NCBI GenBank assembly: GCA_004554425.1
Contig: SFMI01000047.1
Span: 1 to 13,190, forward strand
DNA: 13,190 nucleotides
Reading direction: 5' to 3'
Origin: Candidatus Saccharimonadota bacterium
GTDB taxonomy: Bacteria; Eremiobacterota; Xenobia; Xenobiales; Xenobiaceae
Shown here: positions 1-4,871 of the stretch, piece after piece
Layout: each line of letters starts with the position of its first letter
How positions within the stretch are numbered: the first letter of the stretch is position 1
The notes under the pieces: generated by a model
Databases searched by the model: none
Seen by the model: the letters and a program-made list of their open reading frames with translations, nothing else
Told to the model about the DNA's origin: nothing
Translations under genes and position numbers: made by a program

Positions 1-40
1 GCATGCCATGCAAGTGCTCTCCCAACTGAGCTATAACCCC
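1..40 (-). tRNA. tRNA-Ala(GGC), copy 1, cut by window edge
   Basis: This is the 5' part of a tRNA-Ala, from the acceptor 5' strand through the D arm and into the 3' anticodon stem. It is identical to the matching part of the complete copy at 241-316. The anticodon loop reads ATGGCAT, giving anticodon GGC. The 3' half lies beyond the window start. It has its own promoter at 53-80 on the same strand. Confidence 0.9.
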
Positions 41-52
41 GGGAACGTCGCT

Positions 53-80
53 ATTATAGCTTAATATAAATAAATGTCAA
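53..80 (-). promoter_or_regulatory. Sigma70-type promoter of tRNA-Ala copy 1
   Basis: Read on the minus strand, a perfect -35 TTGACA (75-80) is followed by a 16-bp spacer and a perfect -10 TATAAT (53-58). The tRNA 5' end is at 40, 12 bases past the -10. An A/T-rich stretch lies upstream of the -35. This fits a strong stable-RNA promoter. Confidence 0.88.
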
Positions 81-190
81 TAGCTTTAGCATCGAAAAAA
101 AAATTTTTTGGAAATAGTTTTGGGGAAAGAGAAATTGTATAGTGAATAGATAATGGGTGGCTGTATTAAGTTATAAATATGAGTATTTAA

Positions 191-219
191 AAATAAAAAA
201 GCCTCCGTGGAGGAGACTT
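191..219 (-). terminator. Intrinsic terminator of tRNA-Ala copy 2
   Basis: On the minus strand an 8-bp stem (212-219 with 199-206, one G-U pair) encloses a 5-base loop. It is followed by a T-rich tail (TTTTTTATTT, 191-200). It lies 22 bases beyond the CCA end of the tRNA-Ala at 241-316 and separates that gene from the promoter of copy 1. Confidence 0.8.
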
Positions 220-240
220 CTTTTTCTTGTTTATACACTT

Positions 241-316
241 TGGTGGAGCTAAAGGGACTTGAACCCTTGACCCCTTGCATGCCATGCAAGTGCTCTCCCA
301 ACTGAGCTATAACCCC
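241..316 (-). tRNA. tRNA-Ala(GGC), copy 2, complete
   Basis: A complete 76-nt tRNA with the CCA end encoded (241-243). The acceptor stem GGGGTTA pairs with TAGCTCC (G-U pairs included) and the discriminator base is A. The anticodon stem CTTGC/GCAAG encloses loop ATGGCAT, so the anticodon is GGC (alanine). The T arm contains GGTTCAAGTCC. It is transcribed from its own promoter at 329-356 and ends at the hairpin at 191-219. It is a tandem copy of the gene at the window start. Confidence 0.95.
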
Positions 317-377
317 GGGAACGTCGCTATTATAGCTTAATATAAATAAATGTCAATAGCTTTAGCATCGAAAAAAA
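277..377. repeat. Direct repeat, unit 2 (tRNA-Ala plus promoter)
   Basis: Identical to 1-101. The right boundary lies in the A-run that forms the T-tail of the rplA terminator. This suggests the duplication junction fell in, or was resolved at, a homopolymer tract. Confidence 0.95.
329..356 (-). promoter_or_regulatory. Sigma70-type promoter of tRNA-Ala copy 2
   Basis: Same hexamers and spacing as the promoter at 53-80: TTGACA at 351-356, 16-bp spacer, TATAAT at 329-334. The tRNA 5' end at 316 follows by 12 bases. It begins just downstream of the rplA terminator, so this tRNA is transcribed independently of the ribosomal protein operon. Confidence 0.88.
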
Positions 378-417
378 GATGCCGCTTCCTTCATAAAAGA
401 AAGAAACGGCATCTTTT
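371..417 (-). terminator. Intrinsic terminator after rplA
   Basis: A 10-bp perfect stem (AAAGATGCCG at 407-416 on the minus strand with 375-384) encloses a loop of about 22 bases. On the minus strand the stem runs into a T-tract (371-377). The hairpin starts about 18 bases after the rplA stop and closes the rpmG-secE-nusG-rplK-rplA transcript. A short T-run at the other side could give weak function on the plus strand. Confidence 0.88.
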
Positions 418-434
418 AGTTAGTCAAGTTAGTT

Positions 435-1148
435 CTAACGAGCAGCAGCAGCGGTAGACTGAGTAGCGTTGAGAACATCTACGCTAATGCTGGGGCCCAT
501 GGAGCTGGTCAGATAGATGGAACGAACGTAGGTTCCTTTGACAGCTACGGGACGAGCCTTCAAAATGGCATCAAACAAGGTGCGGAAGTTCTGCTCGATC
601 TTTTCAGCGTCAAAGCTTACTTTACCCAAGACGCTGTGGATGCAGTTGTGCTTGTCGTTGCGATACTCGAGCTTGCCTTTTTTGAACTCGGAAATGGTCT
701 TAGGCAAATCGGGGGTTACAGTGCCGGACTTGGGGTTAGGCATACGCGGACCTAACACACGACCGAGCTCTTTACCGATGACGCCCATTACGTCGGGAGT
801 AGCAATGCAGATGTCAAAATCGGACCAACCGGACTTGATCTTGGCGATAACATCTTCGAAACCGGCTACGTCGGCTCCGGCCTGCTCAGCGGCTTCGATC
901 TTGTCAGCTTTGGTGATTACGCAAATACGAAGGGTCTTACCAGTGCCGTGGGGTAATACGATGGTGCCACGGATGTTCTGGTCGGACTTTTTGCAATCGA
1001 TACCGAGATGGAAGTGAGCCTCAATGGTCTCATCAAACTTAGCATAGGAGAGTCTTTTTACTAAGTCTACGGCCTCGGTAAGGGTGTACATTTGGCCTTT
1101 TTCGATTTGCTTTAATGCTTCTGCGAATTTCTTACTCTTCTTCGCCAC
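435..1148 (-). CDS. rplA: 50S ribosomal protein L1
   Basis: Large-subunit protein L1 binds 23S rRNA helix 76-78 (the L1 stalk), acts in tRNA exit, and in many bacteria represses its own mRNA. The 237-aa length is usual. Family signatures seen are KSDQNIRGTIVLPHGTGK (about 54-71), FDICIATPD (111-119), GRVLGPRMPNPKSGTVT (129-145) and the C-terminal KGTYVRSIYLTSSMGP (204-219). The start is GTG, chosen because a strong GGAGG lies 6 bases upstream and MAKKSKKF is the usual N-terminus. The conserved GPRGLMPNPK is shortened here to GPRMPNPK, a loss of Gly-Leu. It is the last gene of the operon; an intrinsic terminator and tRNA genes follow instead of rplJ. Confidence 0.97.
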   Translation of the reverse strand: MAKKSKKFAEALKQIEKGQMYTLTEAVDLVKRLSYAKFDETIEAHFHLGIDCKKSDQNIRGTIVLPHGTGKTLRICVITKADKIEAAEQAGADVAGFEDVIAKIKSGWSDFDICIATPDVMGVIGKELGRVLGPRMPNPKSGTVTPDLPKTISEFKKGKLEYRNDKHNCIHSVLGKVSFDAEKIEQNFRTLFDAILKARPVAVKGTYVRSIYLTSSMGPSISVDVLNATQSTAAAAR

Positions 1149-1173
1149 TTTAAACCTCCAATGTGGTGCTGCA

Positions 1174-1193
1174 GGTTGATAAATGTTTCAACC
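1174..1193 (-). promoter_or_regulatory. Small hairpin in the rplK-rplA gap
   Basis: A 6-bp perfect inverted repeat (GGTTGA/TCAACC) with an 8-base loop sits about 20 bases upstream of the rplA Shine-Dalgarno in the 98-bp gap. It has no T-tail, so it is not a terminator. L1 operons often carry an RNA element that mimics the rRNA site for L1. Whether this hairpin is such an element cannot be told from sequence alone. Confidence 0.3.
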
Positions 1194-1246
1194 CTCCCAC
1201 TGACGCCTCTCTTTTTTTTGTTCGGCGTGTACGTAATTTTGGTTAA

Positions 1247-1672
1247 TTAGCCCTCTACGACGATACCAGCGCTGCGAGCGGTGCCGGCGATGATCTTCAT
1301 GGCGGCTTCGATGTCGTTAGCGTTGAGGTCTTTCATCTTGATCTCGGCAATTTTGCGGATCTGAGCGGAAGTTACGGTGCCAACCTTGGTCTTGTTAGGC
1401 TCGGCGGAACCGTGCTGAATACCGGCTTCCTTGAGGAGCAAGGTTTTGGCCGGAGGGGTCTTGGTGATGAAGGAGAAGGTCTTGTCCTCGTAAACGGTGA
1501 TTTCTACGGGGATGATCATTCCTACATCTTTGGAAGTGCGTTCGTTGTACTGTTTCACGAACTCCATGATGTTGAGGCCGTGCTGACCCAAAGCAGGACC
1601 AACAGGGGGAGCGGGGTTAGCCTTACCCGCGGGAATTTGTAATTTAATGATGGCCTTTACTTTCTTTGCCAT
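1247..1672 (-). CDS. rplK: 50S ribosomal protein L11
   Basis: L11 binds the GTPase-associated region of 23S rRNA and helps elongation-factor function and the stringent response. The 141-aa length is exactly typical. The N-terminal domain shows PAGKANPAPPVGPALGQHGLNIMEF (15-39). The C-terminal rRNA-binding domain shows KVGTVTSAQIRKIAEIKMKDLNANDIEAAMKIIAGTARSAGI. The ATG start has AGAGGTG at proper spacing. It lies between nusG (77 bp upstream) and rplA (98 bp downstream) in the standard nusG-rplK-rplA order. Confidence 0.98.
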   Translation of the reverse strand: MAKKVKAIIKLQIPAGKANPAPPVGPALGQHGLNIMEFVKQYNERTSKDVGMIIPVEITVYEDKTFSFITKTPPAKTLLLKEAGIQHGSAEPNKTKVGTVTSAQIRKIAEIKMKDLNANDIEAAMKIIAGTARSAGIVVEG

Positions 1673-1708
1673 TTTTTACACCTCTGTGGCTGAAGCTGTA
1701 CTTTCCTG

Positions 1709-1729
1709 AAAAAACAACACTTGGTTGCT
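1709..1729 (-). promoter_or_regulatory. Possible weak attenuator in the nusG-rplK gap
   Basis: On the minus strand AGCAAC and GTTGTT can form a 6-bp stem (one G-U) with a 5-base loop, followed by a T-run (1709-1714). The stem is weak, so any termination would be partial. It lies in the rplK leader, where L1-dependent control is located in some bacteria. This is a tentative call. Confidence 0.25.
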
Positions 1730-1749
1730 TTGTATAAGAAAGGCAGCTG

Positions 1750-2415
1750 TTAGATTTTTTCAACTTGACCGAATTCAAGAGTGGTCTTCACTGTGCGGCC
1801 AAACATCTCGACATTAAGACCGAGTTTCTCACTCTCTGGATTAACTTCGATTACTTCGCCTGTTTGATTTTGTAAAGCACCACTGATAACGCGAACCGTC
1901 TGACCAATTTCCAGCTCAAGCTTTATTTTCTTAGGTGCAGACAAGCCCATCAATTGCTTGATTTTTTCCACTTCGTCTTTAGGAAGAGGAACAGGCTTTA
2001 AGCCTGGGCTGACAAAACCGGTGACGCCGGGAGTATTGCGGACAACGTACCAAGAGCGGTCATTCATTTTCATTTGGATGAGAACGTAACCGGGATAAAT
2101 CTTTCTCTTGATGGTACGTCGCTTTTGCTTTTTGTTTCCGTCAGTACTGAAACTGACTTCTTCCTCGACGGGCACCAGAACCTGGAAGATCTGGTCGCGC
2201 ATATTCTGAGTTAAAATACGCTTTCTGAGGTTATCAGAAACTTTATTCTCGTATCCGGAGTATGTATGTACTACATACCACTTGGGAGCGTCAGGATCGT
2301 TCTCGTCGAATTCGGGAGCGTTCTCGACTGCTTTCTCCGAGGTCTCTTCTTCTGAAGCAGAGGACAACTCTTCGGCTTCAAAATCCTCAGTCTGCGTTAT
2401 TTTATCTTCTGTCAT
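1750..2415 (-). CDS. nusG: Transcription termination/antitermination factor NusG
   Basis: NusG binds RNA polymerase through its NGN domain and links it to Rho or ribosomal S10 through its KOW domain. With the start chosen here (MTEDK, 221 aa) the NGN domain starts at WYVVHTYSGYENKV (46-59) and includes KRKIYPGYVLIQM (103-115) and RNTPGVTGFV (126-135). The KOW domain is about 168-200 (GQTVRVISGALQNQTGEV). This ATG is preferred because AAAGGTG lies 7 bases upstream. An ATG two codons earlier and a TTG at 2439 are in frame but badly spaced. The first 40 or so residues are an acidic, Ser/Glu-rich extension absent from the short forms of the family. It is cotranscribed with secE, 103 bp upstream. 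Confidence 0.96.
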   Translation of the reverse strand: MTEDKITQTEDFEAEELSSASEEETSEKAVENAPEFDENDPDAPKWYVVHTYSGYENKVSDNLRKRILTQNMRDQIFQVLVPVEEEVSFSTDGNKKQKRRTIKRKIYPGYVLIQMKMNDRSWYVVRNTPGVTGFVSPGLKPVPLPKDEVEKIKQLMGLSAPKKIKLELEIGQTVRVISGALQNQTGEVIEVNPESEKLGLNVEMFGRTVKTTLEFGQVEKI

Positions 2416-2518
2416 GGTCATACACCTTTGAGCAATCAAACTAAGCTTTTAGCTTTTTCTGTCGTTCCAGTAGAATCTGCATTCCGCGATCGGAGCTTTT
2501 ACTCCAGATACAGCTTGG

Positions 2519-2860
2519 TTAAACTGAAGCTTCAGTTGTACCAAACAACGCGGTTAGTATTTTATTTACAATTCCCATGTAGCACGAAACCATAATCAAG
2601 GTAACTAACACTACGATGGTTGCGGCGCGAAGCTCTTTGGCAGTGGGCCAGGAAACTCGCCCCCACTCATCTTTTACAGATACTAAAAACTTGACTATTT
2701 TATCGTAAAGGCCGACTAAACCGGTGGTCTCATGTAAAGCTACATTTTTCTTGGAGCTGCCGGCGTCTTGAGACTTTGCCGAACCTACTGCAGGGGATTG
2801 GTCTTTCTTAATTCCGCCGCGACGGGCTTTATTGCGCGCTGCGCTACCGGAACTAGCCAC
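2519..2860 (-). CDS. secE: Preprotein translocase subunit SecE
   Basis: SecE is the small membrane subunit that stabilises SecY in the SecYEG channel. This 113-aa protein has a basic, low-complexity N-terminal half (1-45), then the amphipathic helix with the family motif EWGRVSWPTAKEL, and one C-terminal membrane segment (about 80-105, ATIVVLVTLIMVSCYMGIV). That is the single-span form, as opposed to the three-span E. coli form. The start is GTG, two bases after the rpmG stop; AAGGAG lies 11 bases upstream inside rpmG. The tight spacing suggests translational coupling. Confidence 0.93.
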   Translation of the reverse strand: MASSGSAARNKARRGGIKKDQSPAVGSAKSQDAGSSKKNVALHETTGLVGLYDKIVKFLVSVKDEWGRVSWPTAKELRAATIVVLVTLIMVSCYMGIVNKILTALFGTTEASV

Positions 2861-2862
2861 GA

Positions 2863-3027
2863 CTACTTAGTCTCCTTGTGAAGCGTGTGCTTTTTGCAAA
2901 AACGGCAGTACTTTTTGATCTCCATACGATCGGGATCGTTCTGCTTGTTCTTCTTAGTCGCGTAATTGCGGCGCTTGCAGCTCTGGCAAGCTAAGTTGAT
3001 GATTACGCGCACTTCTTTCTTGGCCAT
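2863..3027 (-). CDS. rpmG: 50S ribosomal protein L33
   Basis: A 54-aa L33 beginning MAKKEVRVIINLACQ. Two CxxC pairs (C14/C17 and C41/C44) mark the zinc-binding (C+) form. The ATG at 3027 is chosen because AAGGAG lies 7 bases upstream. A longer in-frame reading from a TTG at 3045 would include the Shine-Dalgarno itself and adds MTRRVK, so it is rejected. It is the first gene of the rpmG-secE-nusG-rplK-rplA operon. No convincing promoter is visible between it and the tRNA terminator at 3149-3174. Confidence 0.95.
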   Translation of the reverse strand: MAKKEVRVIINLACQSCKRRNYATKKNKQNDPDRMEIKKYCRFCKKHTLHKETK

Positions 3028-3148
3028 TTTGACTCTCCTTGTCAACTATTTGGCGGTAAACCTAAAAAAGACCCCTGACAGTAATCCCGCCATATCATGG
3101 CTTCACAGATCACTCCAGAACCCTTTTTCACTAGAGGCCCCACCCGTC

Positions 3149-3174
3149 AAAAAAAGAACAACCGAAGTCGTTCT
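3149..3174 (-). terminator. Intrinsic terminator of the tRNA-Gly/Thr/Thr operon
   Basis: On the minus strand an 8-bp stem (AGAACGAC/GTTGTTCT, one G-U) is capped by a stable TTCG tetraloop. A run of seven T follows. It separates the tRNA transcript from rpmG. Confidence 0.9.
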
Positions 3175-3239
3175 CGTTCTGACCGTTAATTTTGCCTACC
3201 GCAGACTACTTTAAGCAGCCTGCGACTGACAAAACAATA

Positions 3240-3321
3240 CATGGAGCTGAGAAACAGGCTCGAACTGTCGACCTCGTCCTTACCAAGGACGTGCTCTACC
3301 TACTGAGCTATCTCAGCATAA
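3240..3321. repeat. Direct repeat around tRNA-Thr, unit 1
   Basis: These 82 bp are identical to 3354-3435 (offset 114). The repeat covers the whole tRNA-Thr gene and only a few flanking bases on each side. A 32-bp unique spacer separates the two units. Confidence 0.92.
3242..3317 (-). tRNA. tRNA-Thr(GGT), downstream copy
   Basis: A complete 76-nt tRNA with encoded CCA (3242-3244). The acceptor GCTGAGA/TCTCAGC is fully paired. The anticodon stem CGTCC/GGACG encloses loop TTGGTAA, giving anticodon GGT (threonine). It is identical to the copy at 3356-3431 and lies last in the Gly-Thr-Thr tRNA operon. Confidence 0.96.
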
Positions 3322-3353
3322 GCGCTAAATGCTATACAGGATGTTTGCTTTAG

Positions 3354-3435
3354 CATGGAGCTGAGAAACAGGCTCGAACTGTCGACCTCGTCCTTACCAA
3401 GGACGTGCTCTACCTACTGAGCTATCTCAGCATAA
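3354..3435. repeat. Direct repeat around tRNA-Thr, unit 2
   Basis: Identical to 3240-3321. The identical tRNA bodies indicate a recent duplication or continued gene conversion. Confidence 0.92.
3356..3431 (-). tRNA. tRNA-Thr(GGT), upstream copy
   Basis: Same 76-nt sequence as the copy at 3242-3317, with anticodon GGT and encoded CCA. It lies 26 bp after the tRNA-Gly gene. No separate promoter is visible between the tRNAs, so the three are probably cut from one precursor. Confidence 0.96.
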
Positions 3436-3457
3436 ATCCCATGCAGCATTTAGCTTT

Positions 3458-3532
<75 letters not shown>

Positions 3533-3567
3533 GAGAACTACGCTTGACCCCCGCCTTGCGCATGAAG

Positions 3568-3596
3568 AGTATATGCGTAGACGCAACTTATGTCAA
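3568..3596 (-). promoter_or_regulatory. Sigma70-type promoter of the tRNA-Gly/Thr/Thr operon
   Basis: On the minus strand a perfect -35 TTGACA (3591-3596), a 17-bp spacer and -10 TATACT (3568-3573) lie 35 bases before the tRNA-Gly 5' end. A G/C-rich stretch just after the -10 resembles the discriminator of stable-RNA promoters. Confidence 0.85.
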
Positions 3597-3896
3597 GCAC
3601 TGAAAGCAAAAAAAGAGTACTTATTTTTTTGCAAATCACCTGTGATAGCCAAAAAATAATAAAGCAGCTTTTTGTCTTTTTATTATGATAGTGAAGGAGG
3701 AGGGATCCTGGATAAAAACGAACTTACCGCCCCTGTCTCGGTGGCGTTGGGCCGTGTAAGCGGCAGCAATTCGCGCTGAGCTAAGTTTTTTAGCTGAATT
3801 TGTTCTTCGAGCGTTGCGCTTAAACATGGTTTAGATATAAGACTTAACTCGGAAGAGTGCCCTTTATGGCTGCCATCGCTAGTTTAGTTCTGGAGA
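3597..3896. other. Gap between divergent tRNA operon and NlpC/P60 gene
   Basis: About 300 bp with no gene I can support. A 63-codon minus-strand frame (3636-3827) starts MFKRNARRTNSAKK and is rich in Lys/Arg. It lacks a Shine-Dalgarno, its last third is A/T-rich, and I do not recognise it. A weak plus-strand promoter can be drawn (TTGCGC 3814-3819, 16 bp, TATAAG 3836-3841) that would serve the gene at 3903. An 8-bp A/T inverted repeat with a T6 tail on the minus strand lies near 3645-3680. Confidence 0.35.
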
Positions 3897-3902
3897 TTGT
3901 TT

Positions 3903-4655
3903 GTGCGTATAGCTAAGTTTTTTGCAGCTTTTTCTCTTTTGTGCTGTTTAAGTGCTGGTGTGAGTGCTCAGGCTGATGTTGTCTATTCTATCAGAAACAA
4001 CGACACTATAGAGAGAGTGGCTGCCAGATACAATGTTACTCCCGAGCAGATTAACAAAGTAAATCCCAAGTTAAAACAATCAGGTTTTAAACCTGGCGTT
4101 TTTATCGTTATTCCCAATAGTCCTGACGACGTAGCCATCACAAAAGATCAAGAGAGGGAGATCTTGGCCAAATTAGAGAAGGACTTGCCTTCCCCCAGCT
4201 TAGTAAAGCTGGAAGTATCCGAATTAAGTCGTGCTGGTAACCGTCATCGTGGTCAATTAGCTTACCGCGGTGGTATGGGAGTAAATGGACGCCTTATAGA
4301 TAATGCCCATAAGTACTTGGGAACGCCTTACGTGTTTGGCGGAACGGGTAATGGATCTTTCGATTGCTCTGGCTTTACTATGAGAATGTACCAAATGTCA
4401 GGTATCGATTTACCCCGTACGGCCGATGTGCAATATGGTGTAGGCGTTAAGGTGCCTTTCGGAGCGGAAATGCCTGGTGATTTGGTATTCTTTGAAACTT
4501 ATCTTCCCGGCCCTTCCCACGTGGGAATTTATATTGGCGACGGAAAATTTATCCACGCTTCTTCTAGCAAAGGTGTTACTATTAGCCGCTTGAGTCAGCC
4601 TTATTATGCTGCTCGTTATCTAGGTGCAAAGAGAGTTTTCAAAGAAGCTCTTTAA
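3903..4655 (+). CDS. Secreted LysM-NlpC/P60 peptidoglycan endopeptidase
   Basis: A predicted cell-wall hydrolase that cuts peptide stems of peptidoglycan outside the inner membrane. In the 250-aa form chosen here, residues 1-24 are a Sec signal peptide (RIAKFFAAFSLLCCLSAGVSAQA, with a likely cut near SAQA). A LysM domain follows (about 27-72, VYSIRNNDTIERVAARYNVTPEQINKVNP). A linker leads to the NlpC/P60 domain (about 130-250) with catalytic Cys155 in FDCSGFT, His206 in SHVGIYIGDG and His218 as third residue. The GTG at 3903 is chosen because GGAG sits 7 bases upstream; the in-frame TTG at 3897 would be one base from it. Small single-domain wall hydrolases of this kind act in growth or daughter-cell separation. 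It is a single gene closed by the terminator at 4691-4733. Confidence 0.9.
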   Translation: MRIAKFFAAFSLLCCLSAGVSAQADVVYSIRNNDTIERVAARYNVTPEQINKVNPKLKQSGFKPGVFIVIPNSPDDVAITKDQEREILAKLEKDLPSPSLVKLEVSELSRAGNRHRGQLAYRGGMGVNGRLIDNAHKYLGTPYVFGGTGNGSFDCSGFTMRMYQMSGIDLPRTADVQYGVGVKVPFGAEMPGDLVFFETYLPGPSHVGIYIGDGKFIHASSSKGVTISRLSQPYYAARYLGAKRVFKEAL

Positions 4656-4690
4656 TTTTGGCTTTGCAAGGAGCGTTGCGCTTCAGAAAG

Positions 4691-4733
4691 ACAGTCTCTA
4701 GCAACTTAATTTGTTGTATGAGGCTGTTTTTTT
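4691..4733 (+). terminator. Intrinsic terminator of the NlpC/P60 gene
   Basis: An 8-bp outer stem (ACAGTCTC 4691-4698 with GAGGCTGT 4720-4727, one G-U) and a 5-bp inner stem (GCAAC/GTTGT) are followed by a T7 run. It lies 35 bases after the stop. Confidence 0.85.
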
Positions 4734-4790
4734 ATGGGCTATACTATATCGACCAGAAAAACTATAGTCTTCAAATAGTTAAGTTGACAA

Positions 4791-4850
4791 AAAAAGGGCT
4801 GCCTCCTCTTTCCGATTGTTTGCAAAACTACCTGAAAGAGGAGGCAGCCT
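4791..4850 (-). terminator. Very strong terminator of the M91/RTX-like gene
   Basis: A 16-bp perfect stem (4834-4849 with 4797-4812), extendable by a G-U pair, surrounds a 21-base loop. It is followed on the minus strand by a T7 tract (4789-4795). It begins about 22 bases after the stop of the gene at 4872-6362. The stem is unusually long for an intrinsic terminator. Confidence 0.88.
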
Positions 4851-4871
4851 CTTGTGCTTTCCACTAAAGAT

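Larger units (their letters stand above)
1..101. repeat. Direct repeat, unit 1 (tRNA-Ala plus promoter)
   Basis: This 101-bp stretch is identical, base for base, to 277-377 (offset 276). It covers the 5' part of tRNA-Ala and its whole promoter region. The identity ends inside a poly-A tract (nine A here, seven A in unit 2). On the left the repeat continues past the window edge, so its full length is unknown. Confidence 0.95.

Noticed and set aside
86..301. 71-codon frame over the tRNA-Ala region
   Set aside because: It overlaps a complete tRNA, a terminator and promoter DNA, and has no protein-like composition.
538..1017. 159-codon frame opposite rplA
   Set aside because: It is antisense to a clear ribosomal protein gene and is a codon-bias shadow.
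2966..3214. 82-codon plus-strand frame over the rpmG leader
   Set aside because: It runs antisense through rpmG and the UUCG-loop terminator, with no Shine-Dalgarno or recognisable product.
3205..3228. Hairpin CAGGCTG/TAGTCTG just after tRNA-Thr, considered as a terminator
   Set aside because: It has no T-tail; the UUCG-loop hairpin at 3149-3174 is the better terminator.
3636..3827. 63-codon minus-strand frame (MFKRNARRTNSAKK...)
   Set aside because: No Shine-Dalgarno and an A/T-rich last third; I cannot relate it to a family. It is noted in the gap entry but not called as a gene.
3866..3916. 17-codon upstream frame overlapping the start of the NlpC/P60 gene
   Set aside because: It lacks a Shine-Dalgarno and a sequence pattern typical of leader peptides, so chance is the simpler reading.
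4658..4867. 69-codon frame after the NlpC/P60 gene
   Set aside because: It spans two strong intrinsic terminators, which explain the sequence better than coding.
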